Part shown: positions 17,453 to 26,105 of the stretch, in pieces | Position numbering within the stretch: the first letter of the stretch is position 1 | Layout: each line of letters starts with the position of its first letter | NCBI RefSeq assembly: GCF_028765165.1 | Contig: NZ_JARADB010000002.1 | Location: 1,299,146 to 1,363,145 of the forward strand | DNA: 64,000 bases | Direction of reading: 5' to 3' | Origin: Paenibacillus sp. MAHUQ-63 | Lineage (GTDB): Bacteria; Bacillota; Bacilli; Paenibacillales; NBRC-103111 | The notes under the pieces: model-generated | Told to the model about the DNA's origin: nothing | The model's input: the letters and a program-made list of their open reading frames with translations, nothing else | The model's database searches: none | Translations under genes and position numbers: made by a program

Positions 17453-19540
17453 ATGAAAATGAAGACTAGAAGTTGGAGCTTGATGGCCTTATGCGGAATG
17501 CTGGCTATCTTCGCATCGCTGGTTATGCCCGCAGATCCGGCACAGGCAGGTACGCCATGGAGAAGCTCGCTTTATCCGGCCGATTGGACACCGGGGTACA
17601 AGGACGCTCAAGGCAGGTTCCTGCAGGATTTCTCCTACGCAGGCTATTGGCGGGGCGAGAAGAGCATTCCGGCGGACCCTCCGGGGAATACGTACAATGC
17701 CGTCACGCAATATGGTGCGGACCCGAGCGGTGCCGCCGATTCGACGACGGCCATTCAGAATGCGATCAATGCGGCCGGCATAGCCGGGGGCGGCATCGTG
17801 TATTTGCCGGCCGGTACCTACAAGGTCAAGCCCCAGGGAACGGATAATAGCGCCCTCTGGATCAATAGAAACAACGTTGTGCTGAGGGGTGCTGGCAAAG
17901 CTTCTACGTTTATATATAACGATTCAACGAGTATGCGGAATAAATCCGTTATCCGGATGGCCCCGCTCGCATCCGGGGACTGGTTTACGCCGGTGAATAC
18001 GCCAACCGCGCTGCGGAGCGATGTGCATGCGATGTCAACGGCGATTCCTGTGAACAGCGTGAGCGGGTACGCGCTGAATGAATTCGTCATCGTTCGCTCC
18101 GATGCAACGGCAGCTTTCATCGACGAGCACGGAATGACCGGCAAATGGGATGCCTCCTTGAAGGGGCCGACGTTCTACCGGAAAATCACCGGCATCAATG
18201 CGGCAACGAACACACTGACGGTTGATATACCGATCCGATACGACTTGAAAACGCGGGACAACGCCAGAGTCTACAAAGTCGGGGAAGCCATCGCGGAAGC
18301 CGGGATTGAAGATTTGGCCATCGGCATGAAGCAGCATACGGGAACGGGTTGGGGCGATCTCGACTATAATGTGTCGGGCACAGGGGCTTACGAGGTTCAT
18401 GACTCCAAAGCGATCAACATCGTCAACGCCAAGAACAGCTGGGTGGATCAAGTTAACAGCTACAAACCTAGCGGGAATAGCGGCGATTATCATCTGCTAT
18501 CTTATGGAATTACAATAAACCAATCGCGCACGGTGACGATTCAAAATACGCATTTCCAGAAGCCGCAGTATAAAGGTGAAGGCGGCAATGGCTATATGTA
18601 CGCCATCCAAGGTTCGGATAATATGGTTCAAAATGCAGTAGCGACAAATGGAAGGCACAATTTCGATTTCAAAAGTATGTGGACGAGCGGCAATGTGATC
18701 CGCAACAGCACTTCGAATACGCCGCGCTTAGCATCGGATTTCCACATGCATTTGAGCATGGCTAACTTATTCGACAACATGACGATGAACGGTGATTTTA
18801 TCGAAGCCGTCTATAGACCGTATGGTACGGTCGAGCACGGATGGACGACCACGCAGTCCGTCATCTGGAACACCAACGGCGCCGCTTACGCTTCGGGGCA
18901 AACGTCTATCGTCAAGTCCAAGCAGTACGGTCAGGGGTATGTGATCGGAACGCGCGGCGCGGCCAGCGGCGTCACCTATACCGTTGCCGGGACGGACCCG
19001 TCGGTGCCGCAAGATTTCGTAGAAGGGATCGGCACAGGGGCGGATTTGGCGCCGCAATCCTTATACGCCGACCAGAAAGCGAAGAGAGATGCGCGGGAAG
19101 GGGGCGGCTCGGCGAATTTACTGACGAATCCCGGCTTTGAGACGGGAGACGTCACCGGATGGACGGAATGGCATAACACCGCGCTTGCCCAGAAGGTGGA
19201 TACGGACAGTCCGTTGACGGGCGGCTATAAATTGACACATTGGGCTTCGAGCGGCTATAAGCAAATCACTTCACAAGTAAAAACAGTGCCAAACGGACTG
19301 TACACCGTCAGCGTATGGGTACGCTCCGGCGGCGGGCACAATGCGCTCCAGCTGTTCGCCAAAAACTACGGGGCCGCTGAACTTGACGCCGTGATCGGGA
19401 GCAGTCCCGTCACGAACTATACGAAATATTCGATCGACAATATTCAAGTGACGAACGGCCAGATCGAGGTTGGCATATGGAGCGATGCGAACGCCAATAA
19501 CTGGGCGGTGTTTGACGATTTTGAACTTGTACAAAAGTAG
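17453..19540 (+). CDS. Secreted pectate-lyase-fold protein with C-terminal carbohydrate-binding-like domain
   Basis: A 695-residue secreted protein. The signal peptide (SLMALCGMLAIFASLVMPADPAQA) ends near residue 33. From about residue 80, VTQYGADPSGAADSTTAIQNAINA and GGGIVYLPAGTYKV mark a Pectate_lyase_3 right-handed beta-helix, which runs to about residue 540. From about residue 555, NLLTNPGFETGDVTGWTEW begins a jelly-roll domain like family 4/9/22 carbohydrate-binding modules. Such proteins act on pectin, alginate or other uronate-containing polymers as hydrolase or lyase; I cannot pick the reaction. ATG at 17453 is ten bases from GGAGG; TTG codons at 17447 and 17450 are also possible. A cre site sits upstream. 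Confidence 0.8.
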   Translation: MKMKTRSWSLMALCGMLAIFASLVMPADPAQAGTPWRSSLYPADWTPGYKDAQGRFLQDFSYAGYWRGEKSIPADPPGNTYNAVTQYGADPSGAADSTTAIQNAINAAGIAGGGIVYLPAGTYKVKPQGTDNSALWINRNNVVLRGAGKASTFIYNDSTSMRNKSVIRMAPLASGDWFTPVNTPTALRSDVHAMSTAIPVNSVSGYALNEFVIVRSDATAAFIDEHGMTGKWDASLKGPTFYRKITGINAATNTLTVDIPIRYDLKTRDNARVYKVGEAIAEAGIEDLAIGMKQHTGTGWGDLDYNVSGTGAYEVHDSKAINIVNAKNSWVDQVNSYKPSGNSGDYHLLSYGITINQSRTVTIQNTHFQKPQYKGEGGNGYMYAIQGSDNMVQNAVATNGRHNFDFKSMWTSGNVIRNSTSNTPRLASDFHMHLSMANLFDNMTMNGDFIEAVYRPYGTVEHGWTTTQSVIWNTNGAAYASGQTSIVKSKQYGQGYVIGTRGAASGVTYTVAGTDPSVPQDFVEGIGTGADLAPQSLYADQKAKRDAREGGGSANLLTNPGFETGDVTGWTEWHNTALAQKVDTDSPLTGGYKLTHWASSGYKQITSQVKTVPNGLYTVSVWVRSGGGHNALQLFAKNYGAAELDAVIGSSPVTNYTKYSIDNIQVTNGQIEVGIWSDANANNWAVFDDFELVQK

Positions 19541-19586
19541 CTTGTACAGACCTAGCAACTTTTCCCACCTCCGAGCGTCTTAGTAG

Positions 19587-19600
19587 TGTAAGCGTTTGGA
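19587..19600 (+). promoter_or_regulatory. cre-like site upstream of isomerase gene
   Basis: TGTAAGCGTTTGGA differs from the cre consensus at one position. It lies in the 95-base gap between the lyase-fold gene and the isomerase gene, 36 bases before the start codon. A separate promoter there is possible but not clear. Confidence 0.4.
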
Positions 19601-19635
19601 GCAGTTGAAACCAGGGGAGAGAGGGTTGAGCAGGC

Positions 19636-20406
19636 ATGTACTCATTTGGATGGTGCAGCAGCATTGGGGACGCAGGAAAACTTCATGAATTGGGCTTTGA
19701 TTATATTGAATGTGCGCTGGCTCCTTTGAGTCTTGAGAACGAGCAGGAATTTGCCGCCAAGCTGCCGATGTATTTGGACAGTCCGCTTCCTGTAAGCGCT
19801 TTTAATATTTTCTTCCCAGGCGATTTGAAAGTCGTAGGACCAGAAGCAGATCAAGAGCGGATCCGGCGCTACGTTAACAAAGCTGCTAGCGCACTGCACC
19901 GGATTGGAGCCAAGACCCTTGTACTCGGAAGCGGCAAATCACGGTCCATCCCCGAACAGTGGGAACGCAGCCGTGCCGAAGAGCAATTCCTTCAACTGCT
20001 CGAGCTCATCGGCCAAGAGTTCACCGGCAACGGGGTTACGCTGGCAATCGAGCCTCTCAACATGAAGGAGTCCAATTTCATTAATAGCGTAACGGAGGCA
20101 GTGTCATTCGCCCGGCAATGCAATCATCCTGCCATTCGGGTACTGGCTGATTTCTATCATATGGATGAAGAGGCCGAACCGCTTCTGACACTGGTGGAGA
20201 ATCAGGCCTGGCTGCAGCATATTCACATCGCGGATACCGGACGTTTCACGCCGGGATCAGGTGCTTATCCGTACGATCAGTTCGCCAAAGCGCTTGCGGA
20301 CTTGGGATATACCGGGATGATCTCGGCGGAATGCACGGTCCGTGACCCCGATACCGAGCTGCCGCTCAGCCTCGCATTTATGAAGCGGACCTTTCAGAAC
20401 CGCTAA
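19636..20406 (+). CDS. Sugar phosphate isomerase/epimerase (xylose-isomerase-like TIM barrel)
   Basis: A 256-residue TIM-barrel protein of the AP-endonuclease-2/sugar isomerase-epimerase family. Barrel strands with metal ligands are visible: IEPLNMKES (Glu), VLADFYHMDEE (Asp, His), LQHIHIADTGRFTPGSG (His) and MISAECTV (Glu). Such enzymes interconvert keto sugars or carry out steps in inositol and sugar-acid catabolism. It follows the secreted lyase-fold gene and has its own cre-like site, so it may process the released sugar. It is one of two such proteins in the window (see 35838). Confidence 0.85.
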   Translation: MYSFGWCSSIGDAGKLHELGFDYIECALAPLSLENEQEFAAKLPMYLDSPLPVSAFNIFFPGDLKVVGPEADQERIRRYVNKAASALHRIGAKTLVLGSGKSRSIPEQWERSRAEEQFLQLLELIGQEFTGNGVTLAIEPLNMKESNFINSVTEAVSFARQCNHPAIRVLADFYHMDEEAEPLLTLVENQAWLQHIHIADTGRFTPGSGAYPYDQFAKALADLGYTGMISAECTVRDPDTELPLSLAFMKRTFQNR

Positions 20407-20478
20407 AGGATTTGAATAAAATCCGTCCGATATAGGGAGATTAATCCGCATATTGGAGAATGCGAGGTGTAGGGAGCA

Positions 20479-20676
20479 ATGTCCGCTGAGTCAAATAACA
20501 AGAACAACGTTGTCGCGAATAAAACGAGCATGTTTCAAAACGGAGTGCAATCTGCAACTAATTATGTGCAAAATGCTATTGAAAATGTATATCAATCCAC
20601 CCCAGACGCTACGCAAAATTTAGTGAATAATGTAATGAAGCGGCGGAAGCAAGATACGAAGCCGGCGCAGGAATAA
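20479..20676 (+). CDS. Small hydrophilic protein of unknown function
   Basis: A 65-residue protein rich in Asn, Gln and Lys, with no membrane segment and no Cys. A stretch from residue 15 to 50 (TSMFQNGVQSATNYVQNAIE) is amphipathic. It has a ribosome site GTAGGGAG six bases before the ATG and is followed by its own terminator, so it is likely a real gene. I do not recognise a family. The composition would fit a spore or stress protein, which is inference only. Confidence 0.6.
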   Translation: MSAESNNKNNVVANKTSMFQNGVQSATNYVQNAIENVYQSTPDATQNLVNNVMKRRKQDTKPAQE

Positions 20677-20681
20677 ACGAG

Positions 20682-20718
20682 AGAAGAGGCCACCCTAGTT
20701 GGGCAGCCTCTTCTTTCG
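20682..20718 (+). terminator. Terminator between convergent genes
   Basis: AGAAGAGGC pairs with GCCTCTTCT around an inner CCACCCTAGTTGGG hairpin, followed by TTCG. It separates the small protein gene from the convergent gene ending at 20719. Confidence 0.6.
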
Positions 20719-21198
20719 TTATGCCGGACATCTCGAAGCGAACTTGTCGATTTGGATAAAATGGATTTGCAGCGAGCCGAAGAACACCTTGCCCTGATTG
20801 TAGCGCAGCTCACAGCTGTAACCGTAAGTGCGTGCCAAATCTTGCAGCTCTTTGAAGCCGGGGAGCCGTTTCACCAGCGAAATAATGTGCGTAACGACAT
20901 GATTGGGCAGTTTGGCAAACATTGTTGTATGGATGCCGTCAACGACGGACACGAAGCTTGGAAACATCGGGGCGCTATGATTCGCGAGATGGACGCGGTC
21001 GCGGGCAATTTCGATGATCTCCTTATTCAAGCGATTAAGATTGACGGTGATATGTTTGTAGAAATAGATGCCGAACCCGATGCGATTCGTCACAGGATTG
21101 ATTCGCTTCTTCCATTTCAACGCCTTGGCCTCCAAACAGGTCTCCAATTGTTCGAGAAATGACGTCCAATGCAGCAGCTTTTTCAGAAATGTCTTCAT
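20719..21198 (-). CDS. Conserved-looking protein of unknown function, 159 residues
   Basis: A basic soluble protein with a good ribosome site (AAGGAG) seven bases before the ATG. No signal peptide or clear membrane segment is present; the N-terminus (MKTFLKKLLHWTSFLEQLET) is a likely amphipathic helix, and the C-terminal half contains FKELQDLARTYGYSCELRYN and a hydrophobic strand pattern. I do not recognise the family. It lies just downstream of the terpene cyclase gene in the same direction, with a 60-base gap, so co-transcription is possible. Confidence 0.6.
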   Translation of the reverse strand: MKTFLKKLLHWTSFLEQLETCLEAKALKWKKRINPVTNRIGFGIYFYKHITVNLNRLNKEIIEIARDRVHLANHSAPMFPSFVSVVDGIHTTMFAKLPNHVVTHIISLVKRLPGFKELQDLARTYGYSCELRYNQGKVFFGSLQIHFIQIDKFASRCPA

Positions 21199-21258
21199 GT
21201 CTATGCTCCTTCGTTTAGCATGGTGCCTTTTGTTTGACGACTGTCTGGTATGTATTGT

Positions 21259-23172
21259 TCATTTTACAGTCCCATATTTCCTTACATAGTGGTTCAAGGC
21301 GAAGAACGGCCAAATATACCGGTAGCTATGATAGTTGGAATAGAAGCTCCCGGGCAGCCCCGCACCTGTCGGATAGCGGGTCGTCCAGTCATTGGCATGC
21401 ATCTGCCTGAGGAGACTTCGGATGCCTTTATCAATAGCCGGCAGCGGTTCGGGGCTGACGGCAATGAGCGCATCGAGCGCCCAAGCGGTCTGTGACGGCG
21501 TACTCGAACCAAGCGGAAGATACATCTTGACGCTGTCGCTCATGCAGGATTCGCCCCAGCCGCCGTCTTCATTCTGAATATGCAGCAGCCAATCGGCTGC
21601 TTTCCTTAAGGCAGGATGGTGCGGATCCGCCCGAACGGCCATAAGGCCGGTCAATGCCGCCCACGTGCCGTAGATGTAGCATATTCCCCAGCGGCCGTAC
21701 CAGGATCCGTTCTCTTCCTGATTCGCGAACAGCCACTCCGCGCCTCTGCGGACGCTGGCTGTCCGCATATCCAGTCCTGCCGTAGCTCCCAGGAACTCCA
21801 ACGTTCTTCCCGTTAGATCCGCCGTGGAAGGATCAATGGCTGCTGCCGAAGCTCCGTCAATCGGGAATAAGGTCAGCAGCCGATTGGTGACCCCGCGCTC
21901 GAAAGCCGGCCAGCCGCCGTCCTTGTTCTGCATCGCCAGCACCCAATTCAGTCCGCGGTTCCATGCATCCAGATAGACCGGGTCTTTCAGCGCCGCTGCA
22001 CGAATCGAACGCAGTGCAGCTGTCGTGTCGTCGACATCAGGGTTGATCGTATTGGACTCGGAGAAGCCCCAACCTCCCGGCACCGGATTCATGACATGAA
22101 GGCTCCAATCGCCGAATTTATCATGCTGCATCCCCAGCAAGTAATGGATGGCTTTGCTCACGGCAGGATGATCCGGATCCGCTTGCTGCAGTGCGGCGGC
22201 CAGCAAGGCGGTATCCCAGATCGTGGATGGGGAGTTCTGCAAGTGCATTTTCCCGTCGAACTCCCACAGCATGGTGAATAATCCCCGCACGGCAGCATCG
22301 ATGACGGGATGATGTCTATCATAGCCTAGCGATGATAACGCCAATATCATAAGTAGCGTGCTCGTTGCGTAGCTGTACAGCGTCCCGTCCGCTTCAATCC
22401 GCTCGAGCATATAGGATTCGGCTGCTTGAACGGCCCGTTTATGCAGCTGCTCCGGTAAGCCCGCCAGCTGCTTGATGCCGGTCTGCAAGCCGGCGAGCAG
22501 CTCTTGGAATCCGCGGGTTAATTGCCGATCGCGGGTGGCGGGGCGCAGCTCTTGCGGCTTCGAGGACTTCGGGTTCGTGTACAAATGCGCCAAGTCCGGC
22601 GTCGCGGCAGTAGTTCGGACGAATTGACGGTCGGCCATGATCAGAATGGGCGCAAAGTGAACGCGGGCAAAACCGGAGAAATCGTAGAAGCTGATCGGCG
22701 AGGAAGGAGGGAGCAGTAAAAATTCCAGCGGTATCATGAGCGTAGAGGGCCATGCATACTGCCCCGCGGCAGCCAGGAACACCTTCGTCAATACCGTTCG
22801 CACATTGTTGAGCCCGCCGTTGCTCTTAATAAAACGCTCCGCCTTGATCATGGCTTCGTCGGATCTATGACTGTAGCCCGAATACAGCATGGCGAAGTAA
22901 GCATTGACGGTAGCATCGAGATTGCCTTCGGCTTCATCCCGGTAGACGCTCCAAGCGCCGTTCTCCCTCTGCTCGGCAGCAATCCGGTCATGCAGCTGCT
23001 GAATCAGCGCCTCTTGCGGCAGCTCCAGCGTCCGAAGGACGATGATCAGATAGGCATCGGTTAACAAGCTGTTTTCGAAGCAAAACCGCCATGTACCGTC
23101 TTGCTCCTGTAACCTCTCCAGCATACCGGTTAAGCGCCGGATTTCTTGGTCGAGTTCATGCCAAACAGGCAT
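21259..23172 (-). CDS. sqhC: Squalene-hopene cyclase family, sporulenol synthase-like
   Basis: A 637-residue class II terpene cyclase. The catalytic acid motif D-x-D-D is present in INPDVDDTTAAL, and several QW repeats are visible (LQEQDGTW, MQNKDGGWPAF, NQEENGSWYGRWG, IQNEDGGWG). In Bacillus the homologue SqhC cyclises tetraprenyl-beta-curcumene to sporulenol, a spore lipid; other members cyclise squalene to hopene. The partner enzyme that makes tetraprenyl-beta-curcumene is not next to it, so the product is open. The start at 23172 has GGAGG seven bases upstream; the longer frame to 23259 overlaps a terminator and is rejected. The enzyme should be a monotopic membrane protein. Confidence 0.88.
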   Translation of the reverse strand: MPVWHELDQEIRRLTGMLERLQEQDGTWRFCFENSLLTDAYLIIVLRTLELPQEALIQQLHDRIAAEQRENGAWSVYRDEAEGNLDATVNAYFAMLYSGYSHRSDEAMIKAERFIKSNGGLNNVRTVLTKVFLAAAGQYAWPSTLMIPLEFLLLPPSSPISFYDFSGFARVHFAPILIMADRQFVRTTAATPDLAHLYTNPKSSKPQELRPATRDRQLTRGFQELLAGLQTGIKQLAGLPEQLHKRAVQAAESYMLERIEADGTLYSYATSTLLMILALSSLGYDRHHPVIDAAVRGLFTMLWEFDGKMHLQNSPSTIWDTALLAAALQQADPDHPAVSKAIHYLLGMQHDKFGDWSLHVMNPVPGGWGFSESNTINPDVDDTTAALRSIRAAALKDPVYLDAWNRGLNWVLAMQNKDGGWPAFERGVTNRLLTLFPIDGASAAAIDPSTADLTGRTLEFLGATAGLDMRTASVRRGAEWLFANQEENGSWYGRWGICYIYGTWAALTGLMAVRADPHHPALRKAADWLLHIQNEDGGWGESCMSDSVKMYLPLGSSTPSQTAWALDALIAVSPEPLPAIDKGIRSLLRQMHANDWTTRYPTGAGLPGSFYSNYHSYRYIWPFFALNHYVRKYGTVK

Positions 23173-23257
23173 ACGTACACCTCCTGCCGCTTCCGTGCAA
23201 AATAAATGAATCTTTACATGATATGACCTTAGCGGTCTTTTCAGGTTACTTTCGTAC

Positions 23258-23291
23258 ATAACAAAAGCCGCCAGTATCTCACTGGCGGCTT
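23258..23291 (-). terminator. Rho-independent terminator of the PspC-domain gene
   Basis: On the minus strand an 11-bp stem (AAGCCGCCAGT / ACTGGCGGCTT) is followed by TTTTG. It ends transcription from the gene at 23307-23528 before the cyclase gene. Confidence 0.8.
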
Positions 23292-23306
23292 ACTGTTGAA
23301 ACCCAA

Positions 23307-23528
23307 TTAGTTGTGATACGGCGGTATGACATCAAAATGGTCATGCGGCGCTTTAGGGACCAGCAGACAGCCGATGATATAAACGAGTACTACCGTACCG
23401 AAGCTGCAAAACGCGGCGATAATTACCAGCAAGCGGATCAGGGTTGCGTTTAATCCGAGCCACTCCGCGACGCCTCCGCAAAGTCCTGTTAATTTGCTGT
23501 CTGTTCTTGAACGAAATAATTTGTTCAT
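23307..23528 (-). CDS. PspC-domain small membrane protein
   Basis: A 73-residue PspC-domain protein. The N-terminus MNKLFRSRTDSKLTGLCGGVAEWLGLNATLIRLLVIIAAF is the typical PspC signature, with a single membrane helix (LLVIIAAFCSFGTVVLVYIIGCLLV) and a short tail. Such proteins take part in envelope stress responses of the phage-shock or LiaIH type. ATG at 23528 follows AGGAG; a longer frame to 23588 is not supported. It is a single gene with its own terminator. Confidence 0.88.
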   Translation of the reverse strand: MNKLFRSRTDSKLTGLCGGVAEWLGLNATLIRLLVIIAAFCSFGTVVLVYIIGCLLVPKAPHDHFDVIPPYHN

Positions 23529-23780
23529 GTGATGTTGCTCCTCTCTATGTTGACGAAGTATTGGATTGGAATGAATATCGGATTTCATGTCTTTATTGTA
23601 GCTCTACCGGACGTTCGCGAGAACGGACCTGTGACGGTTATGGAAGCCGGACTTTAGACGGGGAAGAGGCTCATCCGAAGACGGTGAGCGGAGTCGAGCC
23701 GGTAAGTAAGCTCATCATGCGCATCTTGACAAACCCGTGTTTGAACGGTTTAATGATAATAACAAGATCTTAATAACATA

Positions 23781-23804
23781 TTGTTCGTAACAATCAAATA
23801 TAAT
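23781..23804 (+). promoter_or_regulatory. Palindrome and -10 box in front of NrtR-like gene
   Basis: TTGTTCGTAACAA (23781-23793) has perfect 5-base arms around a 3-base centre and lies just before TATAAT (23799-23804). It overlaps the -35 to -10 spacer, a position suited to repression, possibly by the encoded Nudix-HTH protein itself. Confidence 0.45.
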
Positions 23805-23822
23805 CAAAACAGGTGATTTTCA

Positions 23823-24728
23823 ATGAATGAAGAGCAGATTCGAGACAAAGAAGGTTTTACGGAAGCGGAGTTTCTGCAAAAGTACGATGCGAGCATATAC
23901 GAACGGCCGTCGGTAACCGTGGATATGTTAATTTTCACCGTTGTCGATGAAGAGAAGGAAAATTATCGCAGGCTGCCTGAAAAATCGTTGAAACTGCTAT
24001 TAGTCAAAAGAGGGGTCCATCCGTATATGGGTCAATGGGCACTGCCGGGAGGCTTCGTAACCGGTCAGGAGAGTCTTGAAGAGGCCGCCATGCGGGAGCT
24101 GAAATCCGAAACGAATATCGACGAGGTGTATCTGGAACAGCTCTACACTTGGGGAGATGTGAACCGGGATCCCCGCACGCGGGTGATCAGCTGTTCTTAT
24201 ATGGCTTTGGCCGATTCAACTTCTCTCGAGGTGAGAGCTGGAGACGACGCGGCGGATGCCAAATGGTTCAACGTAACGTACCGCGTACTCGAAGAGAAGA
24301 AGACGATGGCGGAGAACAGCGTGGTTTTCGAGAAAGTGGTTCAGCTTACGCTGGCGAACGAGGAAGCATCGCTCGGAGCCTCAATCCGGCTCATCGAGCA
24401 ATATACCGGCAGATCGGTGAAGGAAGAGAGGATCGTGACCGCTTCGGACGGAATCGCCTTCGATCATGCCGAGATGATCCAATATGCCATTGAGCGGCTC
24501 AGGAACAAGATCGAGTATACGGATATCGCGTTTCACTTGATGCCGGAATTATTCACGCTATCCGAGCTGCAGCAGGTGTATGAGGTTATGCTTGGCAAAG
24601 AACTGCTGTCGGCGGCTTTCCGGCGAAAGATCGCCGACATGGTCGTGGAGACGAATCAATTGACGAAGGATGCAGGACATCGGCCAGCCAAACTGTTCCG
24701 GTTCAATCCGAACTGGCGAAGGAGGTAA
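23823..24728 (+). CDS. Nudix-domain protein with C-terminal winged helix, NrtR-like
   Basis: A 301-residue protein with an N-terminal Nudix domain and a C-terminal winged-helix-like region (about residues 215-300, IAFHLMPELFTLSELQQVYEV, then FRRKIADMVVETNQL). This is the layout of NrtR, an ADP-ribose-sensing repressor of NAD metabolism genes. The Nudix box GGFVTGQESLEEAAMREL is followed by KSETNI where the consensus has x-E-E-x-G-U, so one of the catalytic glutamates is Ser and the Gly is Asn; hydrolase activity may be lost. AGGTGAT precedes the ATG. It is followed six bases later by an oxidoreductase gene. No NAD biosynthesis gene is nearby. Confidence 0.8.
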   Translation: MNEEQIRDKEGFTEAEFLQKYDASIYERPSVTVDMLIFTVVDEEKENYRRLPEKSLKLLLVKRGVHPYMGQWALPGGFVTGQESLEEAAMRELKSETNIDEVYLEQLYTWGDVNRDPRTRVISCSYMALADSTSLEVRAGDDAADAKWFNVTYRVLEEKKTMAENSVVFEKVVQLTLANEEASLGASIRLIEQYTGRSVKEERIVTASDGIAFDHAEMIQYAIERLRNKIEYTDIAFHLMPELFTLSELQQVYEVMLGKELLSAAFRRKIADMVVETNQLTKDAGHRPAKLFRFNPNWRRR

Positions 24729-24734
24729 CGTGGA

Positions 24735-25706
24735 TTGAAAGCGATCGTCTACAGCAGATACGGAACGACTGCGGAGCTGAAGCTTCAAGACGTTGAGCGG
24801 CCAACACCCAAGAACGATGAAGTACTGATAAGAGTGCATGCCTCCTCTATCAATTCGTGGGATTGGGATCTCTTGAGAGGGAAACCGTTCCTCGTACGGC
24901 TAGGAGGGCTTCGGAAGCCGAGATACCCAATTCTAGGCGCCGACGTTGCGGGCCGCGTGGTAGCGGTGGGTAAGGACGTCACGCAGTTAAAGCCGGGTGA
25001 CGACGTATTCGGCGATATTTCCGGCTGCGGTTGGGGCGGATTCGCGGAGTACGTCTGCGCACGTGAAAACAGTTTGACGTTGAAGCCGGCCCATATGTCG
25101 TACGAGGAGATTGCGGCCGTACCGCAAGCGGCGGTACTGGCGCTGCAGGGGTTGCGCAAGAAAGGGTTGCTTCAATCCGGGATGAAAGTATTGATTAACG
25201 GCGCAGGCGGCGGTGTAGGCACGTTCGCGGTGCAGATTGCCAAGTCATTCGGGGCTGAAGTGACCGGTGTGGATAAGGCGAGGAAGCTGGATATTCTGCG
25301 CTCGCTCGGCGCCGATCATGTCATCGACTATATGACGGAGGATTTTACACGCAATGGCCTGTGTTACGATCTTATTTTGGATGTTGCGGGTTACCGGTCA
25401 ATTTGGGACTACAAGCGGGCGTTAAGCCCATCGGGAACGTATGTCATGATCGGTGGTTCGATGAGCCGCATAGTCCAAGTGATGCTCCTTGGACCCTTGA
25501 TCTCCATGTGCGGAAGCAAGAAAATGGGAATACTAGCCCACAAACCCGATCGTAGAGACCAGGAATATATGAAAAAGCTATTTGAATCCGGTCAAGTCGT
25601 ACCGGTGATCGATCGGCATTACCCGCTCGGCGAAGTGAGGGAGGCACTCCAATTTTTTGGCGAAGGCTTGCCGCTGGGTAAAATTGTGATCCGTGTTGAT
25701 AGCTGA
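24735..25706 (+). CDS. Zinc-free MDR alcohol dehydrogenase/quinone oxidoreductase-like
   Basis: A 323-residue medium-chain dehydrogenase. It has the GroES-like N-terminal half (EVLIRVHASSINSWDWDLLRG, then PILGADVAGRVVAVG) and a Rossmann fold with GAGGGVGTFAVQIAKSFGA. The zinc-binding Cys/His residues of classical alcohol dehydrogenases are absent, so it fits the NADPH-dependent quinone or enone reductase group. It starts with TTG at 24735, nine bases after GGAGG, an uncommon start codon. It overlaps the Nudix gene's ribosome region and should be co-transcribed with it, so both may respond to redox state. Confidence 0.85.
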   Translation: MKAIVYSRYGTTAELKLQDVERPTPKNDEVLIRVHASSINSWDWDLLRGKPFLVRLGGLRKPRYPILGADVAGRVVAVGKDVTQLKPGDDVFGDISGCGWGGFAEYVCARENSLTLKPAHMSYEEIAAVPQAAVLALQGLRKKGLLQSGMKVLINGAGGGVGTFAVQIAKSFGAEVTGVDKARKLDILRSLGADHVIDYMTEDFTRNGLCYDLILDVAGYRSIWDYKRALSPSGTYVMIGGSMSRIVQVMLLGPLISMCGSKKMGILAHKPDRRDQEYMKKLFESGQVVPVIDRHYPLGEVREALQFFGEGLPLGKIVIRVDS

Positions 25707-25807
25707 TATTGATGTGCAAGTATTGCGTGAGTTAATCCGACAATCCATTCGGTTTCTAAGAGAGACATATCCGGAGTAAAGTGGTGCAATCCTTCTAGAT
25801 ATAGATG

Positions 25808-25836
25808 ACCCCTTCAATCTTTGGGAGGGGTTTTTG
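25808..25836 (+). terminator. Terminator after MDR oxidoreductase gene
   Basis: An ACCCC...GGGGT stem with a short loop is followed by TTTTT. Confidence 0.65.
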
Positions 25837-25865
25837 CGTGCGGGTGTTGAGACTACATGTGTATG

Positions 25866-25980
25866 ATTTTTCGAATAGAATAACTGGTAATGCAGGATAA
25901 AAGCTGATGTATATTCGAAATTTCAAATACAATCATCCATTTTCATCATTAATCGCTAGATTTATATGAAATTTCGAATA
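25866..25980 (+). repeat. Three copies of an AAATTTCGAATA motif
   Basis: Copies lie at 25866-25878 (GATTTTTCGAATA), 25911-25923 (inverted, ATATTCGAAATTT) and 25969-25980 (AAATTTCGAATA). Two of three share nine or more bases and one is inverted, as expected for binding sites of a dimeric regulator. No regulator can be assigned. Confidence 0.4.
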
Positions 25981-26032
25981 CAACGAGAACGAAAAGCCGT
26001 AAGCCGCTAAAACTGGATACTCAGAACTTCAG

Positions 26033-26058
26033 CCGTCAGATTAGCCTGACGGTTTTTT
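26033..26058 (+). terminator. Orphan rho-independent terminator
   Basis: CCGTCAG pairs with CTGACGG around a 6-base loop, followed by TTTTTT. No coding gene ends before it on the plus strand, as the previous operon already has its own terminator. It may end a small RNA or be a leftover of a lost gene. Confidence 0.75.
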
Positions 26059-26105
26059 GGTGCGGTTAAGCAGCTGCAGGGCCGCAGATTGGCTTTAAGT
26101 TATAA

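Noticed and set aside
19800..19815. TGTAAGCGCTTTTA cre-like word inside the isomerase gene
   Set aside because: It is about 160 bases inside the coding region and only partly matches the cre consensus; not kept as a regulatory site.
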